A stretch of DNA of 64,000 bases from GCA-2862585 sp049890295 (GTDB lineage: Bacteria > Bacteroidota > Bacteroidia > Flavobacteriales > UBA7312): contig JBMHBP010000012.1 in NCBI GenBank assembly GCA_049890295.1, positions 1 through 64,000 of the forward strand, in the 5' to 3' direction. Under the pieces are notes generated by a model. It was not told the origin of the DNA, did not search any database, and was given only the letters and a program-made list of their open reading frames with translations. Position 1 is the stretch's first letter, and each line of letters begins with the position of its first letter. A program made the translations under genes and the position numbers. Below, in pieces: positions 51,330-60,600 of the stretch.

Positions 51330-52531
51330 CTAAACTTATTAAAAAAATAAATCCCACCAGACATTACAAATGTTAAGAAAAAAGGTCTTAACAATAAGGG
51401 TTCAGTCATAAGGGATATAATAATAAAAATAAAAAACCATTTTCTTTTTTCCAAGACAAACTGTTGCTTAAACAACATTAAAAGTACAATTAATGTAAAC
51501 GGAATTCCTGTAGCTGCCAGAAAAAACATCACTGAATTTGTAGAACCTTTACTTCTATTTGAAAAGTCAAGAGCATTTAGATTCAAAGAATAGGCTGTAA
51601 ATTGGCGAACTTCTATATATTGCTCATCATCTAGTCCTACACCTGTTAAGGGGTAATCTTTTAGTAAATAGAAAGGCTGAACTAAATCAAAAAAACGAGC
51701 TTGAAAAGAATACCTGCCATCTCCAGATACTTTGTCACGGATATTATCGACAGTAACGAAGTATATGCTAACAAGTATTAAGAAAATTACAGGAGTGAAA
51801 TAGATATTTCTTCTAACTGAACTAAAAAAATAAATTACTATCTGTAACAGTAATACTAACAATCCTGTAGTTGAAAATGTAGTTAAAAGACCAATTAGGA
51901 TTAGCCAAAATAATAGGCCTCTTTTTTTATAAATAAAGGCCTCAATAAAGAACAAAAGATTAAGATATATCTGTAAAATACCTGGCTCCCAAAAAATACC
52001 TTGATTTCTGATCATATCAAACCCAAAGAATGAAATTGAATGAGTATCTAAATAATAAAAAAGATAAAAGAATGTTTGACAATTGTATCGCTCATTACTG
52101 ATTTCAAATAAAAAAGGTTTGATCAATGGGTAAGCCAAGAAATTAATCAAGGAATGAAAAAGAGCGAGTCTAAGAACAACATATAAATGGGGTATAAATT
52201 TTGACTGATTTTGACCTCTAGAATAATACAATGCTGCAAAAACTGACGATAGAAATATCACAAAACTGGCTAAGAGTTTTTGGGATGACTGAGGGGTTAT
52301 AGCAAATACATAATTTATAACTAGAAGTAGTGAAAACAAACCAAAAAGCTGAACTATTTTTATGACTTCACTTTTGAAAATATTTTTAAAAAATAAAAGC
52401 CCTGCAAATACTACTAATATAGTGTACAGCATTTCCTTTCTAAAAAAAACAAATAAAAGACTTCCTGCTGATAACGTTAGTAAAAGCATGGGTAGCCAAT
52501 CGAAATTATATTTTTTGAAGCTTAAATTCAT
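51314..52531 (-). CDS. O-antigen polymerase/ligase-like membrane protein (Wzy family)
   Basis: 405 residues with about ten to twelve hydrophobic helices and a long periplasmic loop near 235-300 (DNIRDKVSGDGRYSFQARFF, then DYPLTGVGLDDEQY), which is the O-antigen-polymerase pattern. NQGIFWEPGILQIYLNLLFF near 173-192 is another conserved-looking loop. It would link repeat units in the periplasm. Sequence in this family is weakly conserved, so the call rests on topology and context. Confidence 0.75.
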   Translation of the reverse strand: MNLSFKKYNFDWLPMLLLTLSAGSLLFVFFRKEMLYTILVVFAGLLFFKNIFKSEVIKIVQLFGLFSLLLVINYVFAITPQSSQKLLASFVIFLSSVFAALYYSRGQNQSKFIPHLYVVLRLALFHSLINFLAYPLIKPFLFEISNERYNCQTFFYLFYYLDTHSISFFGFDMIRNQGIFWEPGILQIYLNLLFFIEAFIYKKRGLLFWLILIGLLTTFSTTGLLVLLLQIVIYFFSSVRRNIYFTPVIFLILVSIYFVTVDNIRDKVSGDGRYSFQARFFDLVQPFYLLKDYPLTGVGLDDEQYIEVRQFTAYSLNLNALDFSNRSKGSTNSVMFFLAATGIPFTLIVLLMLFKQQFVLEKRKWFFIFIIISLMTEPLLLRPFFLTFVMSGGIYFFNKFRWIKY

Positions 52532-53121
52532 TCCTTAACTTCAAGCCAGCTATTATGTTTCTGATCATATCGTTTTATCACTTTTGCAGGTGACCCAACT
52601 GCCATACTATAATCGGGTATATCTTTAGTAACTACTGAATTTGCACCTATTATACATTGTTTTCCTATTTTAGAGGATATAACGCATACATTTTCACCAA
52701 GCCAAGTACCTTCTCCAATCTTTACCTCTTGTTTAAACCCTAGCCCTTGGTTTTTATATGGCAAATTCCCATTTCTAAATTCATGAAAATTATCAGCTAT
52801 ATAAACATTATCTGCTATCAAAACATTACTTGAAATATGTATGTTTTTTAACGCTACTATATGCACATTTCTGCCAATGTACGTATTTGAACCTATGAAA
52901 AGCTTTTCATTGTTACCACCTACTTGTTTATCATCGAGTGCCAATAACCAGGCGTTTTGTTTGACAAAAACGTTTTCATCAATGGAAATAAATTGTGCTC
53001 CATTTATTGAAATTGGCATACAAAGCGTAGATTTACTTCCTAATTTTTTAAACGAACTTTTATAAAGTAGAGTAAATGCTTTATCGCGTAATTTTTTTAA
53101 ATAGTTATGAATTGTCTCCAT
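52528..53121 (-). CDS. Hexapeptide-repeat acyltransferase
   Basis: 197 residues. Left-handed beta-helix repeats run from about 45 to 180 (ISIDENVFVKQNAWLLALDD; IGRNVHIVALKNIHISSNVL; IGANSVVTKDIPDYSMAVGS). SPAKVIKRYD near 178 is the usual end of sugar O-acetyltransferases. It probably O-acetylates a sugar of the glycan. It overlaps both neighbours in the cluster. Confidence 0.85.
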   Translation of the reverse strand: METIHNYLKKLRDKAFTLLYKSSFKKLGSKSTLCMPISINGAQFISIDENVFVKQNAWLLALDDKQVGGNNEKLFIGSNTYIGRNVHIVALKNIHISSNVLIADNVYIADNFHEFRNGNLPYKNQGLGFKQEVKIGEGTWLGENVCVISSKIGKQCIIGANSVVTKDIPDYSMAVGSPAKVIKRYDQKHNSWLEVKE

Positions 53122-54031
53122 CTTTTAGCCAATTTACATTTGCTGAAGGCAAAAGATCCTTCAACATACTAACATCTTTACTAAAATACGTTTTTAACTT
53201 ATTGTTGGTCTCTTCTGTCAATAATACTTTTGATTTTGTTAGATTTTTTCGAACAACAATTTCTTTCAAAAGTCTAGTTTTTTCTTTTCCAATAATGCTG
53301 TAAAAGGTATCTTTCAAAAATGATATAGCCGATATCTGTTGTAAGAAGTTGTTTAGCCATTTATTTTTTGGCACCCCTGTACTCTTTTTGTTGACTAAGA
53401 AGTTAGAAGGTTTGAATGATGAATCTATACCCAAAAATTCAAAGATTTCAACTAAACTACCATCTATATCATTTATAAATTGTTCAAAAAATATAATTTT
53501 CACATCATCAAATTGTTCTTGAAAGGCTTTTACCTGATTGGCATAAGCACTCAAGCCTAAATAATGCCAAAATGAATTATACCCTTTTGAAATTCTATTT
53601 GCTTCTTCTTGAATAGCTTGCTCGAAACTTAAGTCTTCAACACTAGAAAGATTGTGCTGGTAATTTGAAAAAGCTCTATCAATTGGGTTCCTTAATAAAA
53701 TTAGAATTTTAGGCTTATTATTACCAATAGCTTTTAATTTTGGTATTACCTCTTCATAATGGTAGAGGTATTGAGTACTTGAATCACATAAAATTTTTTC
53801 AGTTCTATTTTTATAAAGGTTCAAATAGTCTTCTTCATTTAATACAGAACTCCTCAATAAATATGGTTTTATTGGATCAGCATCACTAATATTCTGAATG
53901 GTATCCTTTATAAAAAAGCGTGGTTCTTTATCTGGAATACATATATCAGGGTGTTGATTTAAATAATGGTATAAGGAAGTGGTTCCAGATTTTGGAGCTC
54001 CTACAATAAATAAATTGGGATACGTCTTCAT
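53105..54031 (-). CDS. PAPS-dependent sulfotransferase, second copy
   Basis: 308 residues from ATG 54029-54031, which overlaps the flippase stop by 4 nt; a TTG at 54040 is in frame but less likely. The PAPS loop FIVGAPKSGTTSLYHYLNQH is at 7-26 and the 3'-phosphate box LLRNPIDRAFSNYQHNL near 115-131. It is longer than the other sulfotransferase and more divergent after residue 130. Two sulfotransferases in one cluster point to a sulfated surface glycan. Confidence 0.85.
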   Translation of the reverse strand: MKTYPNLFIVGAPKSGTTSLYHYLNQHPDICIPDKEPRFFIKDTIQNISDADPIKPYLLRSSVLNEEDYLNLYKNRTEKILCDSSTQYLYHYEEVIPKLKAIGNNKPKILILLRNPIDRAFSNYQHNLSSVEDLSFEQAIQEEANRISKGYNSFWHYLGLSAYANQVKAFQEQFDDVKIIFFEQFINDIDGSLVEIFEFLGIDSSFKPSNFLVNKKSTGVPKNKWLNNFLQQISAISFLKDTFYSIIGKEKTRLLKEIVVRKNLTKSKVLLTEETNNKLKTYFSKDVSMLKDLLPSANVNWLKDGDNS

Positions 54032-55359
54032 TTGAACCAAGGTATGTAAATAGTATAAAAATTAAACTCTTTTTTAATATAAATTATCATTAAAATATTC
54101 CATAAAATACCGCTAACAGCACTAGCTATTGCAGCGCCGTTAATTCCATAAATAGGAATTAAAAAATAATTTAGTGAAATATTAATTATAGCCGCGAGGA
54201 TAAGTATGTTTTGAAAAATAGTTTGCTTTCCAACCATTTGAAGAAATGTACCAACTGAGCCTGAAATAGCACTAAACATTTTGCCTGTGGAAAGCATTAT
54301 TAAACTAAAAGCAGCAATGGTAAACTCTTCACCAAACATACTTAATATGAGCTCTGGCAATATTAAAAATAATAGGAGAACTGGCATACTTATCCAAAAA
54401 ATTGTTTTGGTTGACTGTTTTACTATTTTCTTTAATGACTCTACATCTCCAGAAGAATGTAATTCTGAAAATTTTGGTGCTGCTATACTATTCACTGACA
54501 TTAATCCAATGTATGAAAGCATGGACAATTTTAACGCTATACTATAAATACCTACCTCTTCTGAAGATCTCATATTCGCTAGCATAAATAAATCCACTTT
54601 TCCCATTATCAACATCATAGATTGACCCAAAAGTAAGGGGAATGAAATAGTCAATAATTCTGATGTAGATAAAGGTGTTTGTTCTGAATTAGTACCAACT
54701 TGAATGTTTTGTTTTAAGGTAAACCAAAAGACATAGGACGCTAAAGTCATTATTATAACACTAGCCACATAAGCATAAATCGGTAAACTATTATCGGAAA
54801 TAAAAAAAGAACAAGCTACTAATGTTAATAATGTAAATAATGAAATGGAAACATTATTTAAAAAGGAAAATGAAAGCATCTTTTTTAAGCCGCGAATAGC
54901 CTGCACATTCATATAAAATAAAACTAATGGAATAAATGAAAAAGACACTATCAGTAAATAGTCCTTCTCTAAATTCATAAAAGCAGCCACATTATTCGAA
55001 AAGAACAATAATACTAATGTTATAAGTACAGCTACTATACTGACGATGATAATAGATTTAGTGTATAACTTGTCTATTAATTGAGAAGAGTTTAACTGAA
55101 TATATTTCGAAATAAATCGCACCAATGCTGTATCAACACCTAATCTTGAAATGATACTTAAAATTTCTACAATTAAAAGGGCAGTAACATACTGACCAAA
55201 AATATAAGCACCATACTGATTAGTAATATAAATAGCTAACACATAACCAATAACTAATCCTACAATTTTAAGAATGAAAGTACTTGATGCCCCTTTAATT
55301 AATTCAAAGAAATGATTATCGGTAGAAAGCTTCGAATAATATGATTTTAACTTGTTCAA
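54028..55359 (-). CDS. Polysaccharide flippase (Wzx/MOP family)
   Basis: 443 residues with about 12 membrane helices. FELIKGASSTFILKIVGLVI near 18-37 and RLGVDTALVRFISKYI near 72-87 are the usual N-terminal boxes of polysaccharide exporters; FPLLLGQSMMLIMGKVDLFM near 239-258 is the mid box. It should move lipid-linked repeat units across the inner membrane. The start is TTG at 55357-55359: an in-frame stop precedes it and no ATG is available before the first conserved region. It lies 11 bp after deoC. Confidence 0.83.
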   Translation of the reverse strand: MNKLKSYYSKLSTDNHFFELIKGASSTFILKIVGLVIGYVLAIYITNQYGAYIFGQYVTALLIVEILSIISRLGVDTALVRFISKYIQLNSSQLIDKLYTKSIIIVSIVAVLITLVLLFFSNNVAAFMNLEKDYLLIVSFSFIPLVLFYMNVQAIRGLKKMLSFSFLNNVSISLFTLLTLVACSFFISDNSLPIYAYVASVIIMTLASYVFWFTLKQNIQVGTNSEQTPLSTSELLTISFPLLLGQSMMLIMGKVDLFMLANMRSSEEVGIYSIALKLSMLSYIGLMSVNSIAAPKFSELHSSGDVESLKKIVKQSTKTIFWISMPVLLLFLILPELILSMFGEEFTIAAFSLIMLSTGKMFSAISGSVGTFLQMVGKQTIFQNILILAAIINISLNYFLIPIYGINGAAIASAVSGILWNILMIIYIKKEFNFYTIYIPWFK

Positions 55360-55370
55360 GGAATAATTGA

Positions 55371-56120
55371 CTAATAATCGCTATTACTTTTTTTATCATT
55401 CAATATGACCAAGGCTGATGAAGTACCGATTCGTCGAACACCCGCATCAAGCATTTTATTGAAGTCAGTTAAATTTCTAACTCCACCTGAGGCTTTTACA
55501 GGTAATGGTGCAGAATGGCTGACCATTAATTGTATAGCGGCTACAGTTGCACCACCAGACTTACCATTAGGTAATTGATAGTATCCTGTTGAAGACTTTA
55601 CAAAAACAGTTTTAGCTTGTTCTGGGCCAAAACTTGCCAAAACTAAATCTCTTATCAATTGACAAACAGAAATAATTTCTTGATCACTCAATGCTGCTGA
55701 CTCAATAATCCACTTTGTAATTTTTTTATTTTCTAAGCACAAAGTCGTACAGCGAAGAATTTCTTCTTTTAGATAGGTCCATTTTTTTTCTTTAATCAAG
55801 GAATAATTCAAAACAATATCAATTTCATCGGCTCCTAGTTCAATGGCAGATTGAATTTCTTTTTCTTTTTGATTAATGGTTGATTGCCCTAAAGGAAAAT
55901 CGATTACAGTACCAACAAGCAGTTGACTATTATTTTCTTGAACGTATGTATTGGCTAATTCAATATGTTCTTGTCTTATCATGACCAACTTGAATTTGTA
56001 CTCTATAGCTTCCAGAATAAATGATTTGAGAGAATCAATATATTCAGATTCGGAACAATCAGACTGCTCTAAAGTCTTTAAAAAAGTTGAGTCAAAATAC
56101 TTACAAATTGAATGATCCAT
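55371..56120 (-). CDS. deoC: Deoxyribose-phosphate aldolase
   Basis: 249 residues. VIDFPLGQSTINQKEKEIQS near 85-104, DEIDIVLNYSLIK near 109-121, VKSSTGY near 173-179 with the Schiff-base Lys, and KASGGVRNL near 208-216 match the family. It cleaves deoxyribose-5-phosphate to acetaldehyde and glyceraldehyde-3-phosphate. It is the first gene before the polysaccharide cluster, but its function suggests that this is only adjacency. Confidence 0.92.
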   Translation of the reverse strand: MDHSICKYFDSTFLKTLEQSDCSESEYIDSLKSFILEAIEYKFKLVMIRQEHIELANTYVQENNSQLLVGTVIDFPLGQSTINQKEKEIQSAIELGADEIDIVLNYSLIKEKKWTYLKEEILRCTTLCLENKKITKWIIESAALSDQEIISVCQLIRDLVLASFGPEQAKTVFVKSSTGYYQLPNGKSGGATVAAIQLMVSHSAPLPVKASGGVRNLTDFNKMLDAGVRRIGTSSALVILNDKKSNSDY

Positions 56121-56140
56121 AAAAGCCTTGTTTTGAGAAA

Positions 56141-56170
56141 TAAAAAAGGCTCACCCTAAGATAAGCCTTT
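56141..56170 (-). terminator. Rho-independent terminator after tonB
   Basis: On the minus strand AAAGGCT pairs with AGCCTTT (7 bp, loop of 12), followed by further T to make a run of six. It lies 18 bp after the tonB stop and ends the leftward sprA-gcvH-vanZ-tonB string. Confidence 0.7.
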
Positions 56171-56187
56171 AAAATCATTAAAGTTGT

Positions 56188-56859
56188 TTAGTTTAATTTG
56201 AAACTAATCGGCACGTTGTATTGTACCTTAACAGGTTTGCCTCTTTGTTTTCCGGGTCGGAATTTTGGCATACTTTTAACTACTCTAATTGCTTCTGCAT
56301 CAAGGTATTTATCAACACCTCTCAACACCTTTGCATTGGTTACTAAGCCTGATTTATCTACAACAAAACTGACAAATACTCTACCTGTTATATTATTTTC
56401 TTTTGCAATTGGTGGATACTTAGTTTTTCTAGCAATGAACTGCATAATCTTTGTCTGAGTACATGTTTCATCGTTGCAACCTTCAAAACGAGGCATATCT
56501 TCTACCACCATAAAAATTTCATCAGTAGTTTCTTCTTCTTCTTCAATGACCTCTAAATCTTCATCAGATTCTGTATCTTCAATTTCAACTTCCTCTACCT
56601 CTTCTTCGTTTTCCACAATCACAATTTCATCAGGCGGAGGTGGGGGTGGTGGGGGTGGTTTTTCTTCTCGGAAAGTATTTTCAATTTCTTCTTCAAAGTC
56701 AGCTTCTAACACTAAATCACCAAGCGATGAGATAACCTTTTCGTAGGTTCTGTATTCGAAAGCTCCAAGAACTAAAAGAAGAGAAACTGCTAAGCCAATC
56801 TGCATGAACAGACCTCTTTTTTTCTCCAAGTCGGCTTTTGGGTGTTTCTTTGGTTCCAT
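56188..56859 (-). CDS. tonB: TonB energy transducer
   Basis: 223 residues. One N-terminal helix (18-36), a run of nine prolines near 71-79, a very acidic linker (80-115), and a C-terminal TonB domain: YPPIAKENNITGRVFVSFVV near 146-165 and AIRVVKSMPKFRPGKQRGKP near 191-210. Two cysteines in GCNDETCTQ near 128-134 may form a disulfide, as in many Bacteroidota TonB proteins. It couples proton-motive force to receptors such as the one at 10703. Confidence 0.9.
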   Translation of the reverse strand: MEPKKHPKADLEKKRGLFMQIGLAVSLLLVLGAFEYRTYEKVISSLGDLVLEADFEEEIENTFREEKPPPPPPPPPDEIVIVENEEEVEEVEIEDTESDEDLEVIEEEEETTDEIFMVVEDMPRFEGCNDETCTQTKIMQFIARKTKYPPIAKENNITGRVFVSFVVDKSGLVTNAKVLRGVDKYLDAEAIRVVKSMPKFRPGKQRGKPVKVQYNVPISFKLN

Positions 56860-56882
56860 ACTTTTTTAGTTTCACAACAAAT

Positions 56883-57260
56883 TTAAACTTTTTTACAAGA
56901 TTCAAAAGTGCTTAAAAAGGGAATTTTTGGAAAAAAATAAATCCCTAATAAAACTCCTATTGAATCGGCGATAAGATCTAATACACTGAAGTTACGTTCA
57001 ATAAAGATTAAAGCTTGACTTAGTTCTAGAAGTAGCCCATAAAGTATTAATCCAATAAATACTAAACGTGTATTGAGGTGTGAATGTTGTCTGTGATGTG
57101 AATAAACTAGAATAACATAAGCTACGAAAAAGATGAAGGCATGAACCAGCTTATCAATATGAAAAACGTTAAAAATATGATTGCTTGGGACTTCAGATCC
57201 CGGCAGGGCATGCAATACAGCTATAAAAATTAACCAAAAGTAGGCTAAAACACGAGCCAC
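56883..57260 (-). CDS. VanZ-like membrane protein
   Basis: 125 residues, four membrane helices. The VanZ pattern reads LPGSEVPSNHIFNVFHIDKLVHAF in two parts near 19-42, with the conserved DK-xxH; LVFIGLILYGLLLELSQALI near 72-91 with acidic Glu; and DLIADSIGVLLGI near 101-113. The start is GTG at 57260, sharing one base with the gcvH stop TAG. Function in Flavobacteriia unknown. Confidence 0.8.
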   Translation of the reverse strand: MARVLAYFWLIFIAVLHALPGSEVPSNHIFNVFHIDKLVHAFIFFVAYVILVYSHHRQHSHLNTRLVFIGLILYGLLLELSQALIFIERNFSVLDLIADSIGVLLGIYFFPKIPFLSTFESCKKV

Positions 57261-57637
57261 TAAGCAATAAGCTCTTTGTATTGTTCATCAGAGAGTAATG
57301 TTTCAATCTCTGAAGCATCACTTAACTTAATCTTAATCATCCAGCCTTGACCATATGGATCAGAATTTACTAACTCTGGCGTATCTTCTAATTCAGAATT
57401 AAAACTTATCACCTCACCTGATAATGGCATGAATAAATCGGAAACAGTTTTCACTGCTTCAACAGTTCCGAAAACGTCTTCTCTTTCAATATTTTCGCCT
57501 TCTGTTTCAATTTCGACAAATACAATATCGCCTAGCTCACTCTGGGCAAAATCAGTAATACCGACTAATGCTATATCTCCTTCAACTTTTACCCACTCGT
57601 GGTCTTTTGTAAATTTAAGATCTGATGGAATGTTCAT
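57260..57637 (-). CDS. gcvH: Glycine cleavage system H protein
   Basis: 125 residues from ATG 57635-57637 (MNIPSDLKFTKDHEWVK); an in-frame start seven codons upstream adds an unlikely tail. The lipoyl-lysine is K63 in GTVEAVKTVSDLFMPLSG. It shuttles the aminomethyl group between the P and T proteins. P and T genes are not in the window. It follows sprA by 36 bp; this gcvH-after-sprA order is, as I recall, widespread in Flavobacteriia. Confidence 0.95.
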   Translation of the reverse strand: MNIPSDLKFTKDHEWVKVEGDIALVGITDFAQSELGDIVFVEIETEGENIEREDVFGTVEAVKTVSDLFMPLSGEVISFNSELEDTPELVNSDPYGQGWMIKIKLSDASEIETLLSDEQYKELIA

Positions 57638-57673
57638 TTTTAAAAATTTAAAGTACAAAAATACAATCTTTTT

Positions 57674-60600
57674 TTATTGTGCTAACGTAAATCTAACACT
57701 AAAACCTCCATTAGTAACTGCTGATGGGAAACTGTTGGAGACATAAGGATTTGTCATTACTTTATCAAAGAATAATCTTAAGTTAAATCTACTACTTACA
57801 ACATAATCAGCTGTAAATTTGAGTGACAAAACACTATTACCGCCAGTAATTTCTTCAACGTTTTCCTCAAGTTTACGAATCACTACTTTGTTGGAACGTA
57901 TGGAAAAATCAAGCTTAAGATCTAGATCTGAACTGATCTTTCTTTGTCTTCCGGCTGCTCTAACATTGAAAGCTAACTCCTTGATTCTATAGCCTGTACC
58001 TACCACTAATTCGTTTGAGGCCCTATCAGTAAGCTGATTATTACTCAAGCCTAAACTTAAGGTACGTTCTTTTTTGATTTCAAATCGTGCAGACAGACTA
58101 TTTTTAAATGTCATATCTATTTTAAATAAGGGATTCAAACTCTCCCTTATTGAAACCTGATTGATTTCATATTTTTCATAATAATTCAATGTAGCTTCGT
58201 TTATAGCTGTAGGCCACTGCTCAAAACCTTCTTCATAATCTAAGCTACTCACATAACTACCTACGCTGTAGGTCGATTTATAAGAGTGACTTAGAGTTAT
58301 GGTATTTACACGCTTTTTTATCCAGCTAAGATTTCTTAAACCATCAAAGGTTATACGCCAATTTGGCAAAGGAATATTAGGAAATTTATTTAATCCTACA
58401 GTAGTGGGGCTTTTACCGGAGTAAGCAGCTATAAATGCAGGAATTAAGACCTCTTGAGAAGTGCTTTGATAGCCGAGTGGATATTGAGTACTATCAACAA
58501 TAGAGTTGTCGTAAGGGTTTTGGATAGCTAATCGTTCAGCTATAATCTTTCTGTAATCTCTAAAGTTTTGGAAAGTTTGATTAGAATGATCATCAGAATC
58601 ACCAATAAATGCTGTATTCCAGCTTATAAACGAAATACTATGACTACCATTTTCTATACTATTGAACGATGAATAATCACCAACAAAATCATCGTATCTA
58701 AAGATTTCTTGAGTATTATTTGATTTTGAACGATTTGCAGTTAGCTCTATTCTAAAACCTTTGATGGGCTCTACTGTACTTCTTAAATTTATTGTTTCAC
58801 TATTGGTCAGTCTAAAAAACTGGTTCAAACTAGAATTAGTGGTAATCCATCCTTCACGAGAACTTAATGATCTTATATCTATACTTTGACTACCTAAAGC
58901 AAATGGAATACCTGGTGCCATACTTTGCCAATCTTGACCAAAGAAATGTGGTTTTTTATTGAACCCAGGTAATACTATACCTTGATTTTGTCTGTACGAA
59001 ATTGAGGCATTTTTTACCAACATGGTCATTCTCAAAATAGAGTTAGCTATTTTTTTAAAAGAAAATTTGACTGAATCTTGAACCACTTCATTAGGTAATC
59101 TTATGTTTTCTCTACTCACACCTCTTTCTCTGCCTCGATTAGAATTGTTTTTATTCAATTTTTTTAGAAATGGAACTTTATTGTAAAGCTGAGTAAAATT
59201 AAGGGTTGTATTAATTTGTTTGTTATTACTGTTTTGGATAGTATTTCCTAGTTCTTGAACACTTAAAGGAGCTGCTAGCCAATCATAATTGGCGGTATAT
59301 TTAGTGTTCATATTAATCCATGAAGTTAATGGAAACTTATTCAAAGGCACATTATAACTAGCATTAACAGAATGATGATATAGGGTTGGACGACCAAAAT
59401 TCAATATATTATTCCAAACAGAATCTCGTTTGGCTACATATAAAGGATCTGTTTTATCATATTCACCTAAAGGCTCGTCTATACTAGCTGAATTCCTGAC
59501 CTTAAACTCTGTTTTTAGAGTCCGTGTTAAATCGTATTTAATACTGTAATTTCTATTCCATACAAATGATTTATTATAGTATGGGGGCAGAATAAAGTTA
59601 GGATTATTTAGATTTCTGAATTGAGTTTTATTAAAGTATCTATCCAAATCGGTTTGGAAGCTTATGGACTTGGGTAAAACATAAAAGTTGAAATCCTTGA
59701 TGAGAGCAAAATATTTATTTCTAAACAGTTTTACTTTCCTAAATGGCTTGATGTTCTTAGGTTTTGCCGAGTAATTATAATTCAACGACAATTTAGAATT
59801 GACTGTTGTTCTTTCTTTTAAATTTACATTTTTTGAAAAGGTTTCATTTCTTGAATATGTGGCTGAAAAATTTTCTATATCATACACTTTACTTTTTTTA
59901 GCAGCAGCGTTAGCTTTATTTTTTCTTACATTAGTAAAGTTAATCGATTTACGTTTTGTTAAATCCTGAGCAATTTCTTTAAGTTCTTCTTTTTCTTGTT
60001 GAGTTTGGAGTTCATCTAGTGAGGCTTTTAAAGTTATATCTGGATCTAAAGGATTAAACTGAGGGTTTTGAATAGCCTCCGAAACACCGACATACATAGG
60101 GATTTTTACCGCGGCTTTTTTTCCAAAGAAATTTCCAAGGGCAAATGAAGATGAAATATCATATTGGTAAGCATCGTGCTTTTGTCGTGCTGTTAGACTT
60201 TGATCTATACTTCCAAAGCCAATAGTACTCATACTACCAGTTACATTAACATTGGCAAAATCGGCTAATCGGGCATTAAGTCTTGCATTAGCCGCGTAGC
60301 CGCCTTGCTCATCGAAGTCGGTCAATCGCAATTCGTTTAGCCACACTTCACCACACTTTGGGGTACCATCGTCGGTGCTGCTAGAGTTTGCTGTGCCCTT
60401 TTTAGGATTCCTAAGTCCTAACATAATGGTTTTAACCTGACTCAAATTAGGATTACCCACTACTGTTATTTGAGAATTGGTACCACTAAAAGGGTCTGTA
60501 GTACTAGAATGAGACCCCTCTCGAACAGCTTGATTACGTTGGCGTTTGGTATTAAGTAATTCTTCAAATGTGATATCGAGTTCATTAGCGATTGGCCATA

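Noticed and set aside
56474..56746. Ser/Gly-rich 90-codon open frame opposite tonB
   Set aside because: The glycine run is the reverse complement of the TonB proline run and the serines mirror its acidic linker; no independent coding evidence.
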